Shown: one piece after another, positions 18,322 to 26,649 of the stretch
Layout of the letters: each line of letters begins with the position of its first letter
Numbering within the stretch: the stretch's first letter is position 1
Assembly (NCBI RefSeq): GCF_014269205.2
Contig: NZ_JABWRY020000001.1
Location: 2,914,001 to 2,978,000, forward strand
Source: Pseudomonas kermanshahensis
GTDB taxonomy: Bacteria > Pseudomonadota > Gammaproteobacteria > Pseudomonadales > Pseudomonadaceae
DNA length: 64,000 nucleotides
Direction: 5' to 3'
Position numbers and translations under genes: made by a program
Notes under the pieces: model-generated
What the model was told of the DNA's origin: nothing
The model's database searches: none
What the model saw: only the letters and a program-made list of their open reading frames with translations

Positions 18322-21300
18322 TCAGGCCTTTTCCACGTTCACCAGGAACGCCTTGTATTCCGGGGTATTGGTGTTGGAGTCACCCACCCCCGGGGTCAGC
18401 GTGTTGGCCAGGAAGCCTTTGCGGGTGGCACCTTCGAAGCCCCAGTGGCACGGGATGCCGATGGTGTCGACCATCTGGCCGGCGACCTCTAACCGCTGGA
18501 CCCGCTTGGTCACTACCGCCTTGGCCTTGATGTAGCCGCGCTTGGTGCTGACCCGCACCAAGTCGCCCTGGACGATGCCTTTTTCCTTGGCCAGCACTTC
18601 GCCGATCTCGATGAACTGCTCGGGCTGGATGATTGCGTTGAGCCGCGAATGCTTGGTCCAGTGACGGAACAACTCGGTGATCGAGTAGGTGGTGGCCACG
18701 TAAGGGAACTCCTCACGGCTGCCCATCCGCGCACGGTCGCTTTCGTACAGGCGTGCGGTCGGGCTCTTGCTGACATTGGGGTGCAGCGGGTTGGACGCCA
18801 GTGGGCTTTCGATCGGTTCGTAATGCTCAGGGAACGGCCCATCGTTCATGGCGCCAACCGAGAACAACCGGCCTACCCCTTCGGGCAGCATGATGAACGG
18901 GTTGACGTTGCTGCCTGGCGCGGCGGTTACCGGATAGTCCGGGACATCGCTGCCGCTCCAGCGGCTGCCATCCCAGGCAATGATCTGGCGCTTCGGGTCC
19001 CAGGCGTTGCCCTGCGGATCGGCCGAGGCACGGTTGTAAAGAATGCGCCGATTCTGCGGCCAGGCCCACGCCCAACCTGGGGTGCAGCCCAGGCCGCTGT
19101 CAGCGTTGTCGCGGCGGGCCATCTGGTTGCCGGCCTCGGTCCAGGAGCCGGCGAACACCCAGTTGAAGCAGGCGGTGCTGCCGTCATCGCGCAATTGGGC
19201 GAAGTTGTCCAGCAACTGGCCTTTGCGCAGCACCAGGTTGCCCTTGTCGTCATGCAGGTCCGCCAGGGCGTAGCCGTTGGACTCTTTGGCGACTTCTTCT
19301 GGCTCTGGATCGTAGGGGTTCTTGTAGTCCCAGGCCATGTTCAACACAGGCTCGGGGCATACGCCGCCCTCGTCGCGGTACAGCTCGCGCAGCTTCATGA
19401 ACAGGTGGCCAAGGATCTTGCCATCGTGCCAGGCCTCACCGGGCGGGGCCGCCCCGGCCCAGTGCCATTGCAGCCAGCGGCTGGAGTTGACGATCGAGCC
19501 GTTTTCCTCGGCAAAGCAGCTGGAAGGCAGGCGGAAGACCTCGGTCTGGATCGCCGCGGGGTCGACGTCGTTGGACTCTCCGTGGTTCTGCCAGAAGCTC
19601 GACGTCTCGGTCGCCAGCGGGTCGATGATTACCAGGAACTTGAGCTTGGCCAAGGCCTCGGCGGCCTTGTTCTTGTCCGGGAAGGCCGCGATCGGGTTGA
19701 AGCCCTGGGCAATGTAGCCGTTGACCTTGCCTTCATACATGCGGTTGGAATAGTTGAGTACGTCGTAGCTGTCGTCCCACTTGGGCAACCAGTCGAAGCC
19801 CCAGTTGTTCTCAGGGGTGGCCTTGTCGCCCCACAGGCTCTTCATCAGGCTGATGAAAAATTTGGGCGTGTGCTGGTAGTAGTTGACCTGCCCGGGCAGC
19901 TGGGCGCTGGGCGTGGTTTCTTTCAGGTAGGTCTCGACCGTGGTCTGGTTGTCGGACGGCAGGTTCATATAACCCGGCAGGCGTTGCGACAGCAGCCCCA
20001 GGTCGGTGTAGCCCTGGATGTTGGAGTGCCCGCGCAGGGCGTTGACGCCGCCACCAGCCATGCCGATGTTGCCCAGCAGCAGTTGGATCATGCCCGAGCC
20101 GCGAATCATCTGGGCGCCCGTGGTGTGGTGGGTCCAGCCCAGGGCATAGAGGAAGGTGGCGGTCTTGTCCGGTGCGCTGGTGCTGGCAAGGATTTCGCAG
20201 ATCTGCAGGAAGTCGTCCTTTGGCGTACCGCACAGCTCGCTGACCCGCTCCGGGGTGTAGCGGCTCACATGCTGCTTGAGCAGGTTGTACACGCAGCGCG
20301 GGTGGCTGAGCGTCACGTCACGTTTGGCAAAGCCCTGCTCGTCGAGTTCATAGGCCCACGAGCTGCGATCGTAGCGCCGGGTGTTGGCGTCGTAGCCGCT
20401 GAACAGGCCGTCGTCGAAACTGTAGTCGCTGCGCACGATCAGGCTGGCATTAGTGTAGGCGCGCACGTACTCGTGCTGGATACGGTCATGGCTGATCAGG
20501 TAGTTGACCACCCCCATCAGGAAGGTGATGTCGGAGCCTGCGCGAATGGGCGAATACAGGTCGGCCACTGCAGCGCTGCGGTTGAAGCGCGGGTCGACGA
20601 CGATCACCTTGGCACCGTTGCGGATCTTCGCCTCGATCACCCATTTGAAGCCTACCGGGTGCGCCTCGGCGGGGTTGCCGCCCATGATCAGTACGACGTT
20701 GGCATTCTTGATGTCCACCCAGTTGTTGGTCATGGCGCCACGGCCAAAGGTGGGTGCCAGCGCCGACACCGTCGGGGCGTGGCAAACCCGCGCCTGGCTG
20801 TCGGTACCGAGGATACCCAGGGCGCGGGTAAAGCGCTGGTCGAGCGAGCCGGTTTCGCTGCTGGCCGCCGAAGAACACAGCATGCCGGTGGACAGCCAAC
20901 GATTGACGGTAACGCCCTTGGCGTTTTTCTCGATGAAGTTGGCGTCGCGGTCAGCCTTCATCAGCCGGGCGATGCGCTCGATGGCATGGTCCCAGGTGAT
21001 CCGCTGCCACGTGTCCGAGCCTGGCGCGCGGTACTCCGGGTACAGCAGGCGCTGTTCGCTGTGGATGTAGTCCACCAGCCCTGCCCCTTTCGGGCACAGC
21101 GAACCTCGGCTGACCGGGTGGTCCGGGTCGCCTTCGATGTGGAAGATGCGTGCCTTGGCGTTTTTCGCGCCGTCGCCCAGGCTGTACATGAGGATGCCGC
21201 AGCCTACCGAGCAGTAGGTGCAGTTGTTGCGGGTCTCTTTGGCGCGCAACAGCTTGTATTGGCGTGACTGGCTGGCATTGGCCACTGCCGGGGCAAAGCC

Positions 21301-21372
21301 CAGCGACACGGTGGTCGCTGCCGCCGCACCGGCCGTGCACAGTTTGAAAAATTGTCGTCTGCCAAGTGCCAT
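18322..21372 (-). CDS. fdoG: Formate dehydrogenase catalytic (alpha) subunit, Cys variant
   Basis: 1016 residues. The N-terminus carries a twin-arginine signal (GRRQFFKL), so the folded enzyme is exported by Tat. The [4Fe-4S] site is [12 protein letters not shown]. The molybdopterin-guanine dinucleotide domains match the FdnG/FdoG type ([32 protein letters not shown]). The residue that ligates Mo, selenocysteine at position 196 of the E. coli enzyme, is here a plain cysteine (TGC at 20782-20784, residue 197, in ARVCHAPT). The gene therefore needs no UGA recoding, and no selA/selB lies nearby. It oxidises formate in the periplasm. Confidence 0.95.
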   Translation of the reverse strand: MALGRRQFFKLCTAGAAAATTVSLGFAPAVANASQSRQYKLLRAKETRNNCTYCSVGCGILMYSLGDGAKNAKARIFHIEGDPDHPVSRGSLCPKGAGLVDYIHSEQRLLYPEYRAPGSDTWQRITWDHAIERIARLMKADRDANFIEKNAKGVTVNRWLSTGMLCSSAASSETGSLDQRFTRALGILGTDSQARVCHAPTVSALAPTFGRGAMTNNWVDIKNANVVLIMGGNPAEAHPVGFKWVIEAKIRNGAKVIVVDPRFNRSAAVADLYSPIRAGSDITFLMGVVNYLISHDRIQHEYVRAYTNASLIVRSDYSFDDGLFSGYDANTRRYDRSSWAYELDEQGFAKRDVTLSHPRCVYNLLKQHVSRYTPERVSELCGTPKDDFLQICEILASTSAPDKTATFLYALGWTHHTTGAQMIRGSGMIQLLLGNIGMAGGGVNALRGHSNIQGYTDLGLLSQRLPGYMNLPSDNQTTVETYLKETTPSAQLPGQVNYYQHTPKFFISLMKSLWGDKATPENNWGFDWLPKWDDSYDVLNYSNRMYEGKVNGYIAQGFNPIAAFPDKNKAAEALAKLKFLVIIDPLATETSSFWQNHGESNDVDPAAIQTEVFRLPSSCFAEENGSIVNSSRWLQWHWAGAAPPGEAWHDGKILGHLFMKLRELYRDEGGVCPEPVLNMAWDYKNPYDPEPEEVAKESNGYALADLHDDKGNLVLRKGQLLDNFAQLRDDGSTACFNWVFAGSWTEAGNQMARRDNADSGLGCTPGWAWAWPQNRRILYNRASADPQGNAWDPKRQIIAWDGSRWSGSDVPDYPVTAAPGSNVNPFIMLPEGVGRLFSVGAMNDGPFPEHYEPIESPLASNPLHPNVSKSPTARLYESDRARMGSREEFPYVATTYSITELFRHWTKHSRLNAIIQPEQFIEIGEVLAKEKGIVQGDLVRVSTKRGYIKAKAVVTKRVQRLEVAGQMVDTIGIPCHWGFEGATRKGFLANTLTPGVGDSNTNTPEYKAFLVNVEKA

Positions 21373-22127
21373 GGGATCTCCTCATCTCGGCCCGGTTAAA
21401 TACCGGGCACACAGGCGTTACTTATCAACGGGTGTTATCGGCTGGTCGTTCTAATTCGGTGACGGGCACAAGCCAGGGGCAATAGAAATCTACAGCGCGT
21501 TATAAAAACGCAACTTCTTTTGCAACTACTAAATGGACAGCGGCATCACACGTTTATCAAGGCGCCCCTTGCGGGCCGCGCCCGCCATTGTAGTGGCAGG
21601 ATGCCGCAGGGACCAATTGAGCGGCTTGATTGCTTGATAAGTTCTGTCGATCAACAGGCTGATACGGTAATTAATTACGTACCTGTATTGATCCAGATCA
21701 ATAAATACTCACTGCCCGCCGCCAAAACAATGAATCAATACGACTAAAGTTATTTTTCTGTACAAATTATTATTAAGCGGGCGAATTAAGCCTGTACGTC
21801 GCGACGCCCTGCGGCGTCTCGTCGCAGGCCAATGCCCCTTGGGCAAAAGGTTGCAAGCACGTAGAATCGCGGTTCCTTTTCGCCCGTCGCCTTGAACGGT
21901 GGCAACCGGCAGCAATGACAGAGTCCGCGCCTGAACACATGACCGCCCATGTGAAATAGGCTCAACCGACCCCGCCCGGCCCAGCTCCCTTACGGCCCAG
22001 CGGTTGAGTCTTGCCCAGGTCGCATCCAGCCCAGGCACATCCGTGCAGCCTCTTGGCCCCCTTTCGGGCCCAGTTGGCGTGCGCGTCCGAAGAGGCGCTC
22101 ATTCCGCTCATCCAACTTGAGGTACGT
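21373..22127. other. Intergenic regulatory region between fdoG and an MFS gene
   Basis: About 750 bases with no convincing gene. It lies upstream of both divergent genes. The middle (21480-21780) is AT-rich compared with the flanks and contains an FNR/ANR-type site at 21688. Two half-sites TTGAT and ATCAA also occur further apart at 21631-21651. The right half is GC-rich, with a small hairpin at 21801-21826 (GCGACGCC/GGCGTC). Confidence 0.6.
21688..21701. promoter_or_regulatory. FNR/ANR-type binding site
   Basis: TTGATCCAGATCAA is a perfect TTGAT-N4-ATCAA palindrome, the consensus for the oxygen-sensing regulators FNR and ANR. It lies about 316 bases upstream of fdoG and 427 upstream of the divergent MFS gene. 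Control of the formate dehydrogenase operon by oxygen is the natural reading, but the distance is long and no -10 box was fixed. Confidence 0.65.
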
Positions 22128-23423
22128 ATGTCTCCGCGTTTGCTGGCCATGGCGCTGGCGCCCCTGCTCGGGCTTTTCATCATTGCCCTGGGCAACGGTT
22201 TCATGTCTTCCCTGACCACCCTGCGCCTGGGCGCGGCCGGTGAATCAGCCACCACCATCGGTATTGTGTCGTCCAGTTACTTCATTGGCTTGACCCTTGG
22301 CGCGATCTTCAATGACCGGCTGATCCTGCGCATCGGCCATATCCGCGCCTACACCAGCTTCGCCTCGCTGATCGCCGCGACCATCCTGTTGCAAGGGCTG
22401 TTTTACGACACTACGTGGTGGTCGATCCTGCGCCTGATCAACGGCTGGGCTGCGGTGGGCGTGTTCCTGGTGATCGAGAGCTGGTTGCTGCTGGCCGGCG
22501 ACGCGAAAATCCGTGGCCGCTTGCTGGCGCTGTACATGATTGCCTTCTACGGCGCCGGCGTTATTGCCCAGGCAGGCCTTGGCGAAATCACCCGCCTGGG
22601 CGACACCGCGCCGTTCATGCTCGCGGGCATGCTGGCGGCGCTGTCGGTGCTGCCGATCGTGATCCTGCCGCGGGTGTCGCCACTGCTGGACCAGGTCGAA
22701 CCGCTGAAGCCCCGCCAACTGCTGGGGGTGGCGCCGTCGGGTTTGGTCGGCTGCTTCGGTTCGGGGGTGGCGATTGCCGGCATTTATGCGCTGCTGCCGC
22801 TGTACCTCCAACGTATTGGCCTGGACGTGGGCGAGGTCGGCAGCATGATGGCCTGGGTGATCCTGGGTGCGATGCTGCTGCAGTACCCGGTTGGGCGCTG
22901 GTCCGACCGCAAGGACCGCCAGGATGTGCTGATTGCCCTGGCCGGCCTGTGCGTGGTGCTGTCGTTGATTACGGTGTTCTTGCCGTCTGAATCGTCATTG
23001 CTGCCCGCAATGCTGTTCCTGCTGGGTGGCGGCGTGTTCGCCCTGTACCCGGTAGCGGTCAGCCACGCTGCCGACCGTGCACCGTCCGACGCGCTGGTGC
23101 CGATGATCCAGGGCCTGCTGCTGATCAACTCGCTGGGTTCGGCGCTGGCGCCGCTGGCGATTTCGCCGATGATGACGTCGTTTGGCGAGGCCGGGCTGTT
23201 CTGGGCCTTTGCAGCGGTCAACCTGGCCATGGTCAGCTTCTTCCTGTGGCGCCGAGGCAAGCGCCCGGCGGCCGAGCACCCGGCGCCGTTCGCGGCCTCC
23301 ACCACCTTCTCGCCCACTGGTGCCGAGTTGCGGGTGACTGAAGACCTGATGCATGCCGCGCAAGAGCATCCGCCGCTGGAGCCGGTGCAAGGCACAGGGG
23401 CAGCGCAAGCCGAAACCCGATAA
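22128..23423 (+). CDS. MFS transporter, 12 helices
   Basis: 431 residues with about 12 hydrophobic helices and the MFS loop motif between helices 2 and 3 (GAIFNDRLILRIGHIRAY). The tail of about 60 residues is polar and cytoplasmic. The frame opens at 22011, but the ATG at 22128 has a GAGG ribosome site and starts at the first helix (MSPRLLAMALAPLLGLFIIALGNG). The substrate is unknown. A REP palindrome follows the stop. Confidence 0.85.
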   Translation: MSPRLLAMALAPLLGLFIIALGNGFMSSLTTLRLGAAGESATTIGIVSSSYFIGLTLGAIFNDRLILRIGHIRAYTSFASLIAATILLQGLFYDTTWWSILRLINGWAAVGVFLVIESWLLLAGDAKIRGRLLALYMIAFYGAGVIAQAGLGEITRLGDTAPFMLAGMLAALSVLPIVILPRVSPLLDQVEPLKPRQLLGVAPSGLVGCFGSGVAIAGIYALLPLYLQRIGLDVGEVGSMMAWVILGAMLLQYPVGRWSDRKDRQDVLIALAGLCVVLSLITVFLPSESSLLPAMLFLLGGGVFALYPVAVSHAADRAPSDALVPMIQGLLLINSLGSALAPLAISPMMTSFGEAGLFWAFAAVNLAMVSFFLWRRGKRPAAEHPAPFAASTTFSPTGAELRVTEDLMHAAQEHPPLEPVQGTGAAQAETR

Positions 23424-23433
23424 CCCCACCTCG

Positions 23434-23527
23434 GTAGGAGCAGCCCTGTGCTGCGAAGAGGCCAGTGATAGCAGCGAAGATCTGTTGTGTGGTCACCGGC
23501 CTCTTCGCAGCACAAGGCTGCTCCTAC
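23434..23527. repeat. REP-type palindromic repeat, copy 2
   Basis: Same family as copy 1: GTAGGAGCAGCC left arm, GGCTGCTCCTAC right arm, and a spacer that again starts AGTGA and contains AAGATC in the middle. It sits just after the MFS gene stop. Confidence 0.9.
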
Positions 23528-23630
23528 ACAGAAAACGCGTGTTCCTGGGTGACCACCCGTCGCCCAGAGGGCACCGCGCCGCCCTGCTCCAGCCAAACGA
23601 ATGACAGATCATCCGCACGGGAGATTCATC

Positions 23631-23936
23631 ATGATCCGCATTCGCCCCCTTTCGCTGTGCCTGGCCTTGGCCCTGGGCGCCATCACCGGCACCAGCTTCG
23701 CTGCCACCGAACCCACCAATACCGACACCCGCCCACAAACCGACCAGTCCGGCGGCAAGACCGCAGGTGACGGAAGCAGCGTCAACAGCCCCGGCAGCGG
23801 CCAGGACAACGACAGCAGCAACACCGGCACCGATGCCGCAGACGGCGCCAGTGGCGGCTCCAACAGCACCGGCGAAGCCACAGGTTCCGGTGCCGGCTAC
23901 GATGGCGGTACCGCTGAGGACCAGGACAGCCGTTGA
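23631..23936 (+). CDS. Small secreted Gly/Ser/Asp-rich protein of unknown function
   Basis: 101 residues from an ATG preceded by GGGAG. A clear signal peptide (MIRIRPLSLCLALALGAITGTSFA) is followed by about 75 residues of low complexity, rich in Gly, Ser, Thr, Asp and Asn, with no cysteine and no hydrophobic core. The mature part is probably disordered in the periplasm or outside. The gene is 48 bases upstream of the PEBP gene and may be cotranscribed with it. Confidence 0.7.
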   Translation: MIRIRPLSLCLALALGAITGTSFAATEPTNTDTRPQTDQSGGKTAGDGSSVNSPGSGQDNDSSNTGTDAADGASGGSNSTGEATGSGAGYDGGTAEDQDSR

Positions 23937-23984
23937 GGCTCGGCTGGACTACACTGCGCTCCATCGCCCTGCCAAGGAGTTGCC

Positions 23985-24536
23985 ATGAACGCCAAACCCT
24001 GGCTGCTCGCTGCCCTGCTGCCTTTCAGCGTACTGGCCGCCGGGCCGGGCTCTGGCGCACTGTCGATCAGTTCTTCCTCCTTCACCGACGGTGGCGTGAT
24101 TGCCCTGCAACAGGTCGGGCCAGACCCGGCCTGCGGCGCAGGTGAAGAACGCACCCCGCAACTGAGCTGGGACAACCTGCCCGCCGGGACGCGCTCGCTG
24201 GCGCTGGTGATGTTCGACCCGGATGGCGGCAAAGGCCTGGGGGTGGTGCACTGGGTCGCCTATAACATCGACCCAGGCCTGGATGGCTTGAAAGAAGGCG
24301 TGGCCGGACTGACCAGCCCTGCCGTGACGGTGGGACGCAACTCCCGCGGCACCGCCAGCTACCGTGGCCCATGCCCGCCCGCCGGGGACAACCCGCACCA
24401 CTACGCGCTGACGTTGATTGCAACCGACCTCGAACCCGGCATCCTGCCAGCAGACCTGGACCGCAATGGGCTACTGCAGTTGCTGCAAGACCATGCCTTG
24501 GGCGCGCAAACCTTGGTGGGGCGTTACGGCCACTGA
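23985..24536 (+). CDS. Periplasmic YbhB/YbcL-type PEBP family protein
   Basis: 183 residues with a signal peptide (MNAKPWLLAALLPFSVLA) and the phosphatidylethanolamine-binding fold signature: PQLSWDNLPAGTRSLALVMFDPDGG, VVHWVAYNI, and the RGPCPPAGDNPHHYALTLIA pocket. Bacterial members have no firmly established role. AAGGAG precedes the ATG. Confidence 0.88.
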   Translation: MNAKPWLLAALLPFSVLAAGPGSGALSISSSSFTDGGVIALQQVGPDPACGAGEERTPQLSWDNLPAGTRSLALVMFDPDGGKGLGVVHWVAYNIDPGLDGLKEGVAGLTSPAVTVGRNSRGTASYRGPCPPAGDNPHHYALTLIATDLEPGILPADLDRNGLLQLLQDHALGAQTLVGRYGH

Positions 24537-24588
24537 ACAGGCCATGGCCCCCATTACCGGCAATGATCAACGTCATTGCATTTACCCA

Positions 24589-24618
24589 TTGAACGCCGCG
24601 CCTGATCTGAAGTAAGCT
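24589..24618 (+). promoter_or_regulatory. Predicted promoter of the aroF leader transcript
   Basis: TTGAAC (24589-24594) and TAAGCT (24613-24618) are 18 bases apart, a reasonable sigma-70 pair. Transcription would start near 24625, shortly before the first leader ORF. Confidence 0.4.
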
Positions 24619-24642
24619 CGGGCTCATTCACTGGAGAGCAAC

Positions 24643-24762
24643 ATGCCGAAACGCACCTGCAATCATGCCAATCACACCGGTCGCACCCTGCGCCCTGTGC
24701 TGGCCGTTGCCGGTTGCAAGGCTCCTGTCAGCTTTTATTTTGGGTATTGGTTTAGCCACTAG
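24643..24762 (+). CDS. Aromatic-rich leader peptide 1 upstream of DAHP synthase
   Basis: A 39-codon ORF with a good ribosome site (GGAG seven bases before ATG). The last ten residues are SFYFGYWFSH: three Phe, two Tyr and one Trp in a row interrupted only by Gly and Ser. This is the signature of an attenuation leader for an aromatic amino acid gene, as in the phe and trp leaders. The stop codon is immediately followed by hairpins and a strong terminator, and the next large gene is DAHP synthase. The regulatory role is inferred. Confidence 0.8.
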   Translation: MPKRTCNHANHTGRTLRPVLAVAGCKAPVSFYFGYWFSH

Positions 24763-24860
24763 GCGCCGCTGATACCCACACGGCGCCCACTTTCGAGGGG
24801 CCGCCGAACATGAGAATACTCAAACCCCCGGTCGGCTCCCCGACCGGGGGTTTTGCTTTT
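24762..24860 (+). terminator. Attenuator region with strong terminator before aroF
   Basis: AAACCCCCGGTCGG (24822-24835), loop CTCC, and CCGACCGGGGGTTT (24840-24853) form a perfect 14-bp stem followed by TTTTGCTTTT. Alternative pairings exist: GGGTAT inside the leader's Gly-Tyr codons (24742-24747) with ATACCC (24772-24777); GGCGCCG (24762-24768) with CGGCGCC (24781-24787); and GGGGCCGCCG (24797-24806) with CGGCTCCCC (24833-24841). The last pairing would break the terminator. These are the parts expected of a ribosome-controlled attenuator. Confidence 0.8.
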
Positions 24861-24901
24861 CAGGCTTTTGAACATTACCGATTTACCTTGAGGACAGATT
24901 C

Positions 24902-25051
24902 ATGAACTACGCCACTTATTACTGCGCAAACACCTATGCCTGGCGATTTAGCCAATCCCGTTCGGGCCAGCCTGCCGCCTCCGATCGGTCCTTCAAGGGT
25001 GGCAACGCTGCAGCCAACACACCTACAACGATCTGTCGAACACCTCGATAG
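24902..25051 (+). CDS. Aromatic-rich small ORF 2 (possible second leader peptide) upstream of DAHP synthase
   Basis: A 49-codon ORF with GAGG eight bases before ATG. The first 16 residues (MNYATYYCANTYAWRF) hold four Tyr, one Trp and one Phe; the rest is polar and unremarkable. It lies after the first terminator and ends 48 bases before aroF. A GC hairpin follows (GACGCGGG/CCCGCCGTC, 25057-25080) but has no T run. It may add a second level of translational or transcriptional control responding to tyrosine. This is an inference from composition and position. Confidence 0.6.
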   Translation: MNYATYYCANTYAWRFSQSRSGQPAASDRSFKGGNAAANTPTTICRTPR

Positions 25052-25099
25052 GGCCGACGACGCGGGCCAGAACCCGCCGTCCGCCCAGGGAAAAACGCC

Positions 25100-26161
25100 A
25101 TGCAAGCCTCGAACCTCGCCCTGCCCCTGAACCAACCGCAAGCTGCCAATACTACCGTCAGCCAGCGCCTGCCCAGCCCCCACCTGCTCAAGCAGCAAAT
25201 GCCGCTGTCCGCTGAGCTGACTCAGCAAGTCCATGCCCACCGCCAGGCCATCCGCGCCATTCTCGAAGGCCGCGACCAACGCCTGTTGGTAGTGGTAGGC
25301 CCCTGCTCGATTCACGACCCTCGCTCGGCGCTGGAATACGCCGACCGCCTGGCCGCGCTGAGCCGCGAAGTGGATGACAAGCTGCTGCTGGTGATGCGCG
25401 CCTACGTCGAAAAACCCCGCACCACGGTGGGCTGGAAAGGCCTGGCCTACGACCCGCACCTCGATGGCAGCGATGACATGCACGCCGGTATCGCCTTGTC
25501 GCGCGGCCTGATGCTGAACATGATCGAGCGCGGCCTGCCCATTGCCACCGAGCTGCTGCAACCGATGGCCGCGGGCTACTTCGACGACCTGCTGGGCTGG
25601 GCCGCGATCGGTGCACGCACCACCGAGTCGCAGGTGCACCGTGAAATGGTCAGTGGCCTGGAACTGCCTGTGGGCTTCAAGAATGGCACCGACGGCGGGA
25701 TTGGCGTCGCCTGCGACGCCATGCGCAGCGCCGCGCACCCGCACCGCCATTTCGGCATGGATGCGCAGGGCTACCCGGCCATCATCGAGACCCTGGGCAA
25801 CCCCGACACCCATTTGGTGTTGCGCGGCGGCCATAAAGGCCCGAACTACGATGCCACGAGCATCGCCCAGGCCCGCCAAGGGTTGGCCAAAGTGGGGTTA
25901 CAGGCGCGGATCATGGTCGATTGCAGCCATGCCAACAGCGGCAAGGACCCAGCGCAGCAGCCCGCGGTATTCGAGAACGTGCTGGCACAGCGCGTGGCCG
26001 GTGACCGTTCGATTGTCGGCGTGATGATCGAAGGGCACCTGTTCGATGGCTGCCAGTCCCTGGGCAAAGGCGCACTGAAGTACGGCGTGTCGATCACCGA
26101 TGGCTGCCTGGGTTGGGCGTCGACTGAAACCCTGTTGCGCGAGGCGGCACAAAAACTGTAG
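25100..26161 (+). CDS. aroF: 3-deoxy-7-phosphoheptulonate (DAHP) synthase, class I
   Basis: 353 residues, the length of the AroF/AroG/AroH type. It condenses phosphoenolpyruvate and erythrose 4-phosphate in the first step of the shikimate pathway. Conserved blocks are present: VVGPCSIHDP, MRAYVEKPRTTVGWKGL, GARTTESQ(V)HREM, GFKNGTDGG, LRGG and DCSHANS. The N-terminal extension of about 35 residues is where this family senses Phe, Tyr or Trp; which effector applies here was not determined. The symbol denotes the isozyme family. Two aromatic-rich leader ORFs and a terminator lie upstream. Confidence 0.93.
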   Translation: MQASNLALPLNQPQAANTTVSQRLPSPHLLKQQMPLSAELTQQVHAHRQAIRAILEGRDQRLLVVVGPCSIHDPRSALEYADRLAALSREVDDKLLLVMRAYVEKPRTTVGWKGLAYDPHLDGSDDMHAGIALSRGLMLNMIERGLPIATELLQPMAAGYFDDLLGWAAIGARTTESQVHREMVSGLELPVGFKNGTDGGIGVACDAMRSAAHPHRHFGMDAQGYPAIIETLGNPDTHLVLRGGHKGPNYDATSIAQARQGLAKVGLQARIMVDCSHANSGKDPAQQPAVFENVLAQRVAGDRSIVGVMIEGHLFDGCQSLGKGALKYGVSITDGCLGWASTETLLREAAQKL

Positions 26162-26240
26162 GAAGCCGCTAGCAAGCCTTGCGAGACATTTCCCGAACAA
26201 GTGCGCTAGGCTTGCGTTTTTACCCTAAGGAGCAGTACCC

Positions 26241-26522
26241 ATGGCACGTGCCACCGCCCGCCACATCCTGGTCAGCAGCGAAGACAAATGCAACGAACTG
26301 AAAGCCCAGATCGAAGCTGGTGCCGATTTCGCCGAAGTCGCCAAGGCCAACTCCACCTGCCCATCCAGCCGCCAAGGCGGTGACCTGGGCTCGTTCGGCC
26401 CGGGCCAGATGGTGCGTGAGTTCGATACCGTGGTCTTCAGCGCGCCGCTGAACGTTGTCCAGGGCCCCGTGAAAACCCAGTTCGGTTATCACCTGCTGGA
26501 AGTGACCAGCCGTCAGGACTGA
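26241..26522 (+). CDS. ppiC: Parvulin-type peptidyl-prolyl isomerase C
   Basis: 93 residues forming a stand-alone cytoplasmic parvulin domain: ARHILV at the start, CPSSRQGGDLGSFGPGQMVREFDTVVF in the middle, and VQGPVKTQFGYHLLEV near the end. E. coli PpiC is the same size. AAGGAG precedes the ATG. A paralogue is encoded at 34146. Confidence 0.93.
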   Translation: MARATARHILVSSEDKCNELKAQIEAGADFAEVAKANSTCPSSRQGGDLGSFGPGQMVREFDTVVFSAPLNVVQGPVKTQFGYHLLEVTSRQD

Positions 26523-26555
26523 TACCAGGTTGTTCCTCAGGAACGACTCAGCCTC

Positions 26556-26644
26556 TGTAGGAGCAGCCTTGCGCTGTGAAGTGGCCCGGCCGGGCAATTT
26601 CGTTGACCGTGCTGACGCCTTCGCAGCACAAGGCTGCTCCTACA
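26556..26644. repeat. REP-type palindromic repeat, copy 3 (divergent middle)
   Basis: The outer arms TGTAGGAGCAGCCTTGCGCTG and CAGCACAAGGCTGCTCCTACA are conserved, but the spacer is unlike that of the other four copies. It is inserted immediately upstream of the yejA-like gene; that gene's frame stays open through the repeat. Confidence 0.88.
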
Positions 26645-26649
26645 AGGGC

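Noticed and set aside
18649..21267. An 872-codon open frame on the plus strand
   Set aside because: Antisense to fdoG, whose motifs are complete; composition is unlike a real protein.
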